NCBI GenBank assembly: GCA_043758025.1
Contig: JAYVOH010000101.1
Span: forward strand, 1 to 5,477
Direction: 5' to 3'
Origin: VFKE01 sp043758025
Lineage (GTDB): Bacteria > Verrucomicrobiota > Verrucomicrobiia > Verrucomicrobiales > Verrucomicrobiaceae
DNA length: 5,477 nucleotides
Position numbers and translations under genes: made by a program. Below the pieces are notes generated by a model that did no database searches, was not told where the DNA came from, and worked only from the letters and a program-made list of their open reading frames with translations. Numbering within the stretch: position 1 is the stretch's first letter; every line of letters begins with the position of its first letter. This document shows positions 1 through 4,388 of this stretch, one piece after another.

Positions 1-100
1 CGGCGAGTGTTAACATCGCGCCCATCGTGCCACGTTCACGGGACGAGAATGCTCTTGGGGCGGTCAGAGCGGACAGCTCTAGGACGGGCGGCATCGGTGC

Positions 101-140
101 GTCGGTGAATCAGTGTAGGGCGGATGTGTCATCCGCCGAA
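101..140 (+). repeat. 40-bp dispersed repeat, copy 1, with perfect hairpin
   Basis: This stretch matches 1011-1050 at 36 of 40 positions in the same orientation. Its core is a perfect inverted repeat: GGCGGATG (119-126), loop TGT, CATCCGCC (130-137). It lies just downstream of the minus-strand gene ending at 215. The form suggests a REP-like intergenic element or an RNA hairpin. There is no T-run after the stem on either strand, so an ordinary intrinsic terminator is not supported. Confidence 0.75.
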
Positions 141-160
141 ACCTGCGCCATCATCCGCCT

Positions 161-202
161 TCGTGCTCGGGCTCGTTCTCGTGCGCGTGCTCGAACTCAA
201 AC
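161..202. repeat. degenerate hexamer tandem array (7 units, consensus TCGTGC)
   Basis: Seven consecutive 6-bp units can be read: TCGTGC, TCGGGC, TCGTTC, TCGTGC, GCGTGC, TCGAAC, TCAAAC. On the minus strand the consensus is GCACGA. The array sits between the hairpin repeat and the stop codon at 215, so it would be in the 3' untranslated region of the minus-strand transcript. It produces an Arg/Ala-rich false reading frame on the plus strand. Function is unknown; it resembles a simple-sequence array that changes unit number by slippage. Confidence 0.65.
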
Positions 203-214
203 TTACCCGGCCGT

Positions 215-625
215 TTAATGATGCGGCAGCAACGATCCCAGCCACTCCAAAACCTGCTTGGCCACGCCTCCGGCTAGAAAAATGAAAGCGGTCCAGAGCA
301 AACCCCAGGAGCGTTTCAAGCCCTTTCTTAGAAAGCTGCGGTCAGCTTCGTTGATCTTCGTTTCGATGGCCTGTTTCACGCCTTCGTTTTCTTTGATGAA
401 CCGGCAAAACATCTCGGCAAAAACACCTTCCAGCGTCCGGGAATCTTTGGCGCTCTCACGAAAAAACGTGGCCAGAGACTGAGGTGTGGACAAGCACCCC
501 TCAATGGCCGCCATGCGGTCTCCCAGGCTCGCTATCGTCTTCTCATGCACCTCACGCGAGGCTAGGAGCTCCGATGGATCAAAATCGGAAACATCATTCC
601 CCGTCTTTTTGGAAGGCACCGCCAT
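215..625 (-). CDS. small protein with one C-terminal membrane helix, unknown function
   Basis: The 136-aa product has a charged, helix-rich N-terminal part (residues 1-100, with a possible coiled coil around 22-42 and 66-95) and one hydrophobic helix at about 107-125, preceded by the basic stretch FLRKGLKRSW. There is no N-terminal signal peptide, so a C-tail-anchored protein with its bulk in the cytoplasm is the simplest reading. It follows the gene ending at 634 with an 8-nt gap, and its ribosome binding region lies in the end of that gene, so translational coupling is likely; no strong Shine-Dalgarno is visible. I do not recognise the family. The shape (helical stalk plus tail anchor) resembles small phage membrane proteins such as XhlA or superinfection-exclusion proteins, but no motif supports that. 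Confidence 0.75.
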   Translation of the reverse strand: MAVPSKKTGNDVSDFDPSELLASREVHEKTIASLGDRMAAIEGCLSTPQSLATFFRESAKDSRTLEGVFAEMFCRFIKENEGVKQAIETKINEADRSFLRKGLKRSWGLLWTAFIFLAGGVAKQVLEWLGSLLPHH

Positions 626-633
626 GCTCGTTT

Positions 634-909
634 TTATTCACTGCTTTTTGCGGCATGGACGGCCCTTGCGACCTGTGGTGCCAGCAGCGAATCGGAGGGA
701 TTGAGCGCAACGGGCTTTCCTTCTAAATCAATAACGGTCAGAGTGCGAGTCGCCGACTTGGCAAAAACTGCCAGAACGTAGCGCAACAGGCTCTCCTCAT
801 CCTTAAAACCAAGCCGCTCCACGGCACTCTTCAGTGCCACCAGATCGCCATTATTGAAGATCAGAGGCAGTTCGCCTACTTCATCTGTGCTTTTACGAAA
901 GACTGCCAT
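634..909 (-). CDS. small protein, possibly ribbon-helix-helix-like, unknown function
   Basis: The 91-aa product starts MAVFRKSTDEVGELPLIFNN. An in-frame TTG at 984 would add 25 hydrophobic, poorly coding-like residues; I prefer the ATG at 909, although neither start has a strong Shine-Dalgarno. Residues 13-50 read as a short beta strand (ELPLIF), a helix (about 22-34), a turn (GFKDEE) and a second helix (about 38-51), an order compatible with a ribbon-helix-helix DNA-binding fold. The C-terminal part has another strand pair (TLTVIDLEGKPVAL). This is a pattern judgement, not a family match. The gene leads a two-gene unit with the membrane protein that starts at 625. Short dyads at 954-976 lie upstream of it and could be an operator. 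Confidence 0.72.
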   Translation of the reverse strand: MAVFRKSTDEVGELPLIFNNGDLVALKSAVERLGFKDEESLLRYVLAVFAKSATRTLTVIDLEGKPVALNPSDSLLAPQVARAVHAAKSSE

Positions 910-953
910 GCGCGGCGACAGTATGACCCGGGTCAGCAAAATCAAGGTCGGCA

Positions 954-976
954 AGAAATTATTTCTGCAATTTGCA
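954..976. promoter_or_regulatory. overlapping dyads upstream of the 634-909 gene (candidate operator)
   Basis: Two short inverted repeats overlap here: AGAAAT-T-ATTTCT (954-966) and TGCAA-T-TTGCA (966-976). The patch is AT-rich in a GC-rich setting, and on the minus strand lies between a TTGACG hexamer (991-986, -35-like) and the ATG at 909. No convincing -10 hexamer at correct spacing was found. Binding by the downstream gene's own product is speculation. Confidence 0.3.
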
Positions 977-1010
977 ATGGCCAAACGTCAATGGGGTGGA
1001 TTGCCCTGTG

Positions 1011-1050
1011 GTCTGTGAATCAGTGTAGTGCAGATGTGTCCTCCGCCGAA
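1011..1050 (+). repeat. 40-bp dispersed repeat, copy 2 (decayed hairpin)
   Basis: This is the second copy of the repeat at 101-140, in the same orientation. The four differences fall at repeat positions 4, 19, 22 and 31. Three of them (19, 22, 31) lie in the hairpin arms and each breaks a base pair without compensation, so copy 2 looks like a decayed version. It ends 2 bp from the stop codon of the GYF-domain gene (1053-1472). Together the two copies bracket the gene pair 215-909. Confidence 0.72.
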
Positions 1051-1052
1051 GA

Positions 1053-1472
1053 TCAATGGGAAAGCAGCACGAACAGCACCACCTTCGCCACATCCACCAC
1101 GAGCGCAAAGGTCAGCAGTCTCATCCCGCGCTCCTTCGTCTCCGGCTTCGCCGCCCAGATCGCGCCTGTTAATTCTCCCACGAGGGGAAATAAAAAAGAG
1201 ATCACATAGATCGGAACCAGCGTGCCTCTTTCCGTGCTCGCGCTGCTTGCCCGCCGCACAGGCGCGGATACCGCGCGAGGTTGTCGCGGCGGTTCCAGAG
1301 TGTCCACCAGATCGATGAGCGGTCGCCAGTCCTCCATGCCCTCCCGCCAGTAAGTCATGCTCGCAAAAATTGTCTTATTCCGCCACATGTGCTGCATCTG
1401 AGCCAAGGTATAAGGCCCGCGCCGCTCCTCGCCGTCCAGGAGGTAAAATTGATCGAGCGGTGAGGTGTTCAT
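1053..1472 (-). CDS. GYF-domain (GYF_2/DUF4339-type) membrane protein
   Basis: The 139-aa product carries an N-terminal GYF_2-like domain at about residues 9-54. Visible hallmarks are FYLLDGEERRGPYTLAQM, where the glycine-proline-[YF] core gives the family its name, a Trp at 30, and the closing W-x8-W region (YWREGMEDWRPL). A basic, Pro/Ser/Arg-rich linker (about 60-82) leads to two hydrophobic helices at about 86-107 and 118-137. In bacteria this domain is commonly attached to membrane segments and is thought to mediate protein-protein contacts; no enzyme activity is expected. The ATG at 1472 is chosen over the upstream in-frame extension to 1595, which would run 121 bases into the preceding gene and is low-complexity. 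It starts 2 nt after the stop of the secreted-protein gene, so it is probably co-translated with it and with the repressor. Confidence 0.85.
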   Translation of the reverse strand: MNTSPLDQFYLLDGEERRGPYTLAQMQHMWRNKTIFASMTYWREGMEDWRPLIDLVDTLEPPRQPRAVSAPVRRASSASTERGTLVPIYVISFLFPLVGELTGAIWAAKPETKERGMRLLTFALVVDVAKVVLFVLLSH

Positions 1473-1474
1473 AG

Positions 1475-1939
1475 TCAGAAGTCTTTGAGTTTTGCTTTTT
1501 CTTCCTCCTTGGCCTTGGCCTCCCCGGTGAGGTGGAAAATGCAAAGGTATCCATCTTGGTCGGAATAAAAAGCCTGCCGTTTCTCGTCCGAGCAAACCCA
1601 GATTTTTTTAGCAGGATTTTCTGTTGGGGCAAGTTTGTTCCACTTACCAACGCCAGCGTTGGCATCAAGCAGGGCTTCAATTTCACCATCACCCAGCGGG
1701 GTTCTGATCTCGGAATCTCTGCGAGTTTTATGCATGAAAACAATTTTCCAGCATTTTTTTTCAGCAAATGAGCAGTAAATCAAAAGATCGCCCTTGGAGA
1801 ACAAGACGGTGTTTTCATCTTTGCCCACATCCATGAACTCACCATACCGCTTCAGGCACTCGGCTGGCGTCTCTCCAATGCGCGCGGACGCAGGAAGCGC
1901 CAGCAGCACCGACGCGATGATGATGAGTAGTGTTCTCAT
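1475..1939 (-). CDS. secreted small protein of unknown function
   Basis: The 154-aa product begins with a clear Sec signal peptide: MRTLL, a hydrophobic core (IIIASVLLAL), and an Ala-X-Ala site (PASA) with cleavage predicted between A19 and R20. The mature part starts RIGETPAECLKRYGE and has five cysteines (28, 56, 63, 116, 133), a beta-rich middle, and a charged Lys/Glu tail (about 140-154). Export to the periplasm or beyond follows from the signal peptide. I do not assign a function; the RIGET..EC..RYG opening recalls uncharacterised secreted proteins that I associate with Verrucomicrobiota. The ATG at 1939 is preferred to the one at 2017 because it places the signal peptide at the N-terminus and leaves a 4-nt gap to the repressor's stop. 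Expression with the repressor would make it a lysogenic-conversion candidate if this is a prophage. Confidence 0.85.
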   Translation of the reverse strand: MRTLLIIIASVLLALPASARIGETPAECLKRYGEFMDVGKDENTVLFSKGDLLIYCSFAEKKCWKIVFMHKTRRDSEIRTPLGDGEIEALLDANAGVGKWNKLAPTENPAKKIWVCSDEKRQAFYSDQDGYLCIFHLTGEAKAKEEEKAKLKDF

Positions 1940-1943
1940 AAGG

Positions 1944-2582
1944 TCATTCAGTTCTAATGGTTGATTGCACAGGGTAAATCCAGTGAAATTCGCTAGGGGA
2001 ATGCTCCGTCGCTTCATAAAATGAATTATAGGGAGTGAGCCGGATTCGTGCCTTGGAAGTCAGCGTGTAACGGCGTAAAACCACACCGTCTTTCTTAAAC
2101 TTGGCTACTACCAGATTTCCCGTCTGCGCCTCACGGTCGGGCAGCACAACCACGCAGTCGCCATTCAGACAGCGCGGCTCCATCGAGTCTCCTTGGATAC
2201 GCAACACAAAAGCCCGGCCTTTAACCTCTGGCACAGGGATATGTTCTTGTGAATCAAGTGGTAGCTCTTCGTAGGATGCAGCCTCACCCGCGTGCACCCA
2301 TGAAATTACAGGCAGCCAGCTAATTGGAATCGGCGTGGGGTGCAGGTTTGATTTGATGCTGGCGCTTTGTGTTTCCCCGATAACAGGCGAGGCCAAAAAA
2401 AACGAAACAGGCTTGCCAATAATCCCGGCAATCTTTTTCAACAATTCTTCACTTAGAGGCTTTTTCCCCGTCTCCAACTCCGACAGATAGCCAGCGCTGA
2501 TGCCTATCTTTTCAGCTAATTCCTTAGCCTTTAGCCCGGCCTCACGGCGCGCTGTCACTAGGAGCGGTGCTGAGAAATTCAT
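1944..2582 (-). CDS. XRE-family, S24-peptidase-type phage repressor (CI/LexA-like)
   Basis: The 212-aa product has an N-terminal XRE helix-turn-helix (about residues 7-60; KAKELAEKIGISAGYLSELE is the recognition unit) and a C-terminal S24 domain (about 90-205). Seen motifs are the Ala98-Gly99 cleavage-type site in SWVHAGEAA, and the serine motif GDSMEP (Ser133) followed by NGDCVVV. The catalytic lysine should fall 37 residues after the serine, as in E. coli LexA (Ser119/Lys156). Here that place is Arg170 (VVLRRYT), so self-cleavage may be weak or absent. Length and order match phage CI-type repressors. It lies divergent to the Cro-like gene across a 53-bp region with palindromes, and heads an operon with the secreted and GYF proteins. 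The ATG at 2582 has no Shine-Dalgarno. A host SOS-type regulator is a less likely alternative. Confidence 0.94.
   Translation of the reverse strand: MNFSAPLLVTARREAGLKAKELAEKIGISAGYLSELETGKKPLSEELLKKIAGIIGKPVSFFLASPVIGETQSASIKSNLHPTPIPISWLPVISWVHAGEAASYEELPLDSQEHIPVPEVKGRAFVLRIQGDSMEPRCLNGDCVVVLPDREAQTGNLVVAKFKKDGVVLRRYTLTSKARIRLTPYNSFYEATEHSPSEFHWIYPVQSTIRTE
2514..2527. promoter_or_regulatory. operator-like half-site inside the repressor gene
   Basis: The sequence AGCTAATTCCTTAG matches AGCTAATTCCTAAG at 2621-2634 (right part of the main palindrome) at 13 of 14 positions. The left half of the palindrome is not conserved here. It falls in the codons for the helix KELAEK of the repressor, so chance or codon constraint may explain it. 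If bound, it would be an auxiliary site downstream of the leftward start. Confidence 0.25.
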
Positions 2583-2586
2583 TTTT

Positions 2587-2597
2587 ATTAGCGAATT
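2587..2597. promoter_or_regulatory. candidate second operator (near-copy of the palindrome core)
   Basis: ATTAGCGAATT matches the core ATTAGCTAATT of the main palindrome (2618-2628) at 10 of 11 positions. The two centres are 31 bp apart, close to three helical turns, which would put two bound dimers on the same face of the DNA. It sits 5 bp upstream of the repressor start codon, where a bound protein would block leftward transcription. Confidence 0.5.
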
Positions 2598-2600
2598 TAT

Positions 2601-2629
2601 TTGACTAAGGTGAAGGAATTAGCTAATTC
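2601..2629 (+). promoter_or_regulatory. candidate rightward promoter for the Cro-like gene
   Basis: A good -35 hexamer, TTGACT (2601-2606), is followed after 17 bp by TAATTC (2624-2629), a weak -10. The start of transcription would fall at about 2635-2637, at the ATG (2636), implying a leaderless mRNA. That agrees with the lack of any Shine-Dalgarno before this ATG. The -10 overlaps the palindrome at 2614-2631, so a protein bound there would block polymerase. I could not find a convincing leftward promoter in the same region. Confidence 0.4.
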
Positions 2630-2631
2630 CT
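2614..2631. promoter_or_regulatory. 18-bp perfect palindrome, candidate operator
   Basis: AGGAATTAGCTAATTCCT is a perfect 18-bp palindrome with no spacer, centred between 2622 and 2623, in the 53-bp gap between two divergent HTH-protein genes. It lies 5 bp before the Cro-like start codon. Position, symmetry and the near-copy 31 bp away make it the best candidate operator for the repressor, the Cro-like protein, or both. Confidence 0.72.
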
Positions 2632-2635
2632 AAGC

Positions 2636-2833
2636 ATGTTATCGCGCCAACAAGCAAAAAGCCACCTAAAAAAATTGGGGTGGTCTTATCGGACGGTCGC
2701 ACCGCGACTCGGCGTCACCTATCCCCACTTGGCAAAAGTGCTCAATGGCCAACGCGACAGCGCCCGTCTGCTCGGCGCGATCAAGCATCTGCCCAAGCGC
2801 GGCACCATCAATTTGAAAGGAGCGGCGGTATGA
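2636..2833 (+). CDS. Cro-like small HTH DNA-binding protein
   Basis: The 65-aa product is essentially one helix-turn-helix domain. The unit lies at about residues 17-39 (SYRTVAPRLGVTYPHLAKVL), with the Ala/Gly spacing typical of XRE/Cro folds: helix 2 RTVAPRLG, turn VTY, recognition helix PHLAKVLNG. A basic C-terminal helix and tail follow. It lacks any cleavage or peptidase domain, as expected for a Cro-type partner of the divergent S24 repressor. Its role as antirepressor of the leftward operon is inferred from position. The start ATG has no Shine-Dalgarno and may be leaderless. Its TGA (2831-2833) overlaps a downstream ATG (2830), and AAGGAG near its end may serve the next plus-strand frame. 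Confidence 0.85.
   Translation: MLSRQQAKSHLKKLGWSYRTVAPRLGVTYPHLAKVLNGQRDSARLLGAIKHLPKRGTINLKGAAV
2817..2822 (+). promoter_or_regulatory. strong Shine-Dalgarno for the plus-strand frame at 2830
   Basis: AAGGAG sits 7 nt before the ATG at 2830, inside the end of the Cro-like gene. It is the main argument that the plus-strand frame 2830-3312 is translated, since the alternative gene on the other strand would leave this site without a purpose. Confidence 0.5.
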
Positions 2834-3312
2834 GTGCTACCATTTCAACTCGCCATACTCATCCCAAATCGAGCCGGATGGTGGAAGCAGCGCGGAAACC
2901 CGCTCCGCAAAAGACACCGCACGCCAGAGGTCTTCGTAAGTCGCCGGGTCCGGCGCTTCCCATGCCGTCGCCAGAGGCAGCGACTGTCTTGCACGCATCA
3001 ACAGCACGCAAGTCGCTACGATCAAATCGTTCCGCAGAATCTCTTGTTTCCAAAATGCGCGAGCTTGCAGCGTGGGCATTCGAGCTGTCAGCAGCCACCC
3101 GGCTTCTCGCGCGTGCTTTTGAAGAAGCACTTCCGCAACAGACGGGTCGGTCATTCGAGCAACGATATGCTGCAAAGACGATCCGCGCGGGAGAGCCGCT
3201 GCCAGCTCTTCGATCCGTTCTGAAATCCGCATTCGCATCCCTTCCCAAGACATCCACTGATGCTGCCACAGGGTCGGCCCGTCGCGCAAGCAGGAAAGGA
3301 TCCCGCTCATGA
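2830..3312 (+). CDS. plus-strand candidate gene in conflict with an antisense gene; unknown basic protein
   Basis: The 160-aa frame would be the second gene of the rightward operon. In its favour: AAGGAG 7 nt upstream, an ATGA overlap with the Cro-like stop at its start, and another ATGA overlap with the ParB-like gene at its end. The same arrangement joins the next two real genes. Against it: the protein is Ala/Ser/Arg/Pro/Thr-rich with a single Asp; by my hand count GC is about 64% at codon position 2 but about 50% at position 3, the reverse of a normal gene; and Leu is CTT in 8 of 14 cases, against about 3 of 33 in the ParB-like gene. If real, it would be a basic protein with a helical stretch at about residues 75-105 and a disordered N-terminus. 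It is probably exclusive with the minus-strand call 2837-3310. Confidence 0.42.
   Translation: MSATISTRHTHPKSSRMVEAARKPAPQKTPHARGLRKSPGPALPMPSPEAATVLHASTARKSLRSNRSAESLVSKMRELAAWAFELSAATRLLARAFEEALPQQTGRSFEQRYAAKTIRAGEPLPALRSVLKSAFASLPKTSTDAATGSARRASRKGSRS
2837..3310 (-). CDS. minus-strand candidate gene antisense to 2830-3312; unknown helical protein
   Basis: The 157-aa frame has balanced composition: many Leu, Val, Ile and Glu, and a high count of eight Trp. It looks largely helical (ERIEELAAAL; DPSVAEVLLQKHAREAGWLL; ILRNDLIVATCVLLMRAR). Codon use resembles neighbouring real genes: Leu is CTG in 10 of 21, and the GC-rich codon position is the third. It ends 3 bp from the Cro-like stop. The ATG at 3310 has GGAG 5 nt upstream and shares a CATG with the plus-strand start of the ParB-like gene. 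A second start at 3232 (MRISERIEEL) has GGAAGG 7 nt upstream and would avoid that overlap, giving 131 aa. Against it, a gene pointing against the early operon is unusual, and tight operon signals on the plus strand run through it. No family recognised. Confidence 0.5.
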   Translation of the reverse strand: MSGILSCLRDGPTLWQHQWMSWEGMRMRISERIEELAAALPRGSSLQHIVARMTDPSVAEVLLQKHAREAGWLLTARMPTLQARAFWKQEILRNDLIVATCVLLMRARQSLPLATAWEAPDPATYEDLWRAVSFAERVSALLPPSGSIWDEYGELKW

Positions 3313-4388
3313 AGGCTCCACGCGTCATCGAACTCGACGGCAGCGGTCGCGAAGCTCCGGGCGGCGGGGCCGTGGTGCTCACGGACACCGCTGGCATCAT
3401 GGCTCCCAAGCCAGGGAAAGAACAGCTCCACACTTGCGCCAAGTGCCAGCGCACCAATTTCACCAAGGCGGGCCTGCGGAATCATCGCTGCCGCCCAGCG
3501 GGACCGGGTGAGCCAGGATACACGCCCGAATGCGAGCCGCAGCACGTTCTGCGCAAGACCACTGCACTCAAGCCGCACCCGATGCTGGAGCGCATCGCCA
3601 TGCTGCCGACGCTAATCCATAATCTCGGAAAGCTCAGGGTGAAGAAGAAGTGGCATCGCGATGCGCTCGATGAGATGCGCGACAGGTGGGCCTCCATCAT
3701 GGCCAAGTATGACGAGGCCGGACTCACGGATCGGATCACCATTACTGACACCGGCCTGATACTGGACGGAAGGCACCGCTGGTGCTGGGCTAAAGAGCGG
3801 AGCGTCGCGGAACTCGCATGCGAAATCGTTTCGGAGTCCGACGCCAAGATGATCATTGAGAACAAGCTGCTTGGCCGACGGCACATGAAGTCTACCTCCC
3901 TCGCTTATATCGCGATTTTGATGAACCAGGAAGTGGCTGAGCAAACACAGGGTGGGGACCGTCGGAGTGATCAAATTCTAAAACAGAATTTGAAAACTCA
4001 AAAAGACCTCGCGGCTGAATATGGTGTCCCAGTTTGCGCAATCAACAAGGCAGTCGCCTTGTTCCGCACGTTCCAGGCATCCCCTACAAAACGAGCGGAG
4101 CTGGAGTGGCGCATCTGGTGCGTCGATGAAGACAAGCTCGGCGCTCAGAACGCCGGTGCAGCGGGCAAGGATCGTCAAGATCAGGCCATTCTCGCGGCCA
4201 ACTACGTCAACGGATTTGGCCGCAAGCTGCGCAATCTGGCTGGGGCGATCAACGAGAGCGCCAAGCTTATCAAGACCGACGATCTGCGCGAGGAGATGGC
4301 CGACTACACGGAGCACTTTTACCAGAAACTACCCGAGTGGCTTCAAGAAAAGATGAAGCAGCGGATCAATGCGGGAGGCTCCAAATGA
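3309..4388 (+). CDS. ParB-like (ParB/Srx N-terminal fold) protein with C2HC zinc-finger-like motif
   Basis: The 359-aa product has three visible parts. First is a zinc-binding-like motif, C43-x2-C46-x12-H59-x-C61 (TCAKCQRTNFTKAGLRNHRC). Second is a ParB/sulfiredoxin-type domain at about 85-210, with the signature TGLILDGRHRWCWAKE (D153-G154-R155-H156-R157), the place where ParB-family proteins bind nucleotide phosphates. Third, after a GGDRRS linker (215-220), is a KorB-like helix-turn-helix at about 229-250 (TQKDLAAEYGVPVCAINKAV) and a charged helical tail. Partition ParB proteins bind parS and load as CTP-dependent clamps, but no parA partner is visible here, so roles in phage replication, regulation or DNA modification are equally open. 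The ATG at 3309 has AAAGGA 8 nt upstream; its stop overlaps the next start as ATGA. The zinc-finger-like addition is not part of a classical ParB. Confidence 0.92.
   Translation: MKAPRVIELDGSGREAPGGGAVVLTDTAGIMAPKPGKEQLHTCAKCQRTNFTKAGLRNHRCRPAGPGEPGYTPECEPQHVLRKTTALKPHPMLERIAMLPTLIHNLGKLRVKKKWHRDALDEMRDRWASIMAKYDEAGLTDRITITDTGLILDGRHRWCWAKERSVAELACEIVSESDAKMIIENKLLGRRHMKSTSLAYIAILMNQEVAEQTQGGDRRSDQILKQNLKTQKDLAAEYGVPVCAINKAVALFRTFQASPTKRAELEWRIWCVDEDKLGAQNAGAAGKDRQDQAILAANYVNGFGRKLRNLAGAINESAKLIKTDDLREEMADYTEHFYQKLPEWLQEKMKQRINAGGSK
3971..3993. repeat. 9-bp inverted repeat inside the ParB-like gene
   Basis: TCAAATTCT (3971-3979), loop AAAAC, AGAATTTGA (3985-3993) form a perfect 9-bp stem with a 5-nt loop. 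It lies in an AT-rich patch of an otherwise GC-rich gene, in the codons between the ParB-like domain and the HTH. No T-run follows, so it is not a typical terminator. It could be a protein-binding site, an mRNA hairpin or chance. Confidence 0.4.

Noticed and set aside
101..140. Intrinsic terminator at the hairpin
   Set aside because: The stem is suitable but no T-run follows on either strand.
27..218. Plus-strand frame of 63 codons with an Arg/Ala-rich end
   Set aside because: It is made by the 40-bp repeat and the hexamer array, and its composition reflects the repeat and not a protein.
991..1209. Plus-strand frame sharing the peptide SVNQC-ADVSSAE with the frame at 27-218
   Set aside because: The shared peptide comes only from the DNA repeat at 101-140 and 1011-1050; the rest is antisense to the GYF-domain gene.
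1475..2017. Longer form of the secreted protein starting at 2017
   Set aside because: It would overlap the repressor gene by 74 bases and bury the signal peptide behind 26 extra residues.
2859..3578. Minus-strand frame of 239 codons
   Set aside because: It runs deep into the ParB-like gene's antisense strand and is Ala/Arg/Ser/Asp-rich; it is best explained as a shadow of the other frames.
3978..4316. Minus-strand frame of 112 codons with a protein-like look
   Set aside because: It lies wholly antisense to the HTH and tail of the ParB-like gene, which has clear motifs, and has no independent start signal or neighbours.
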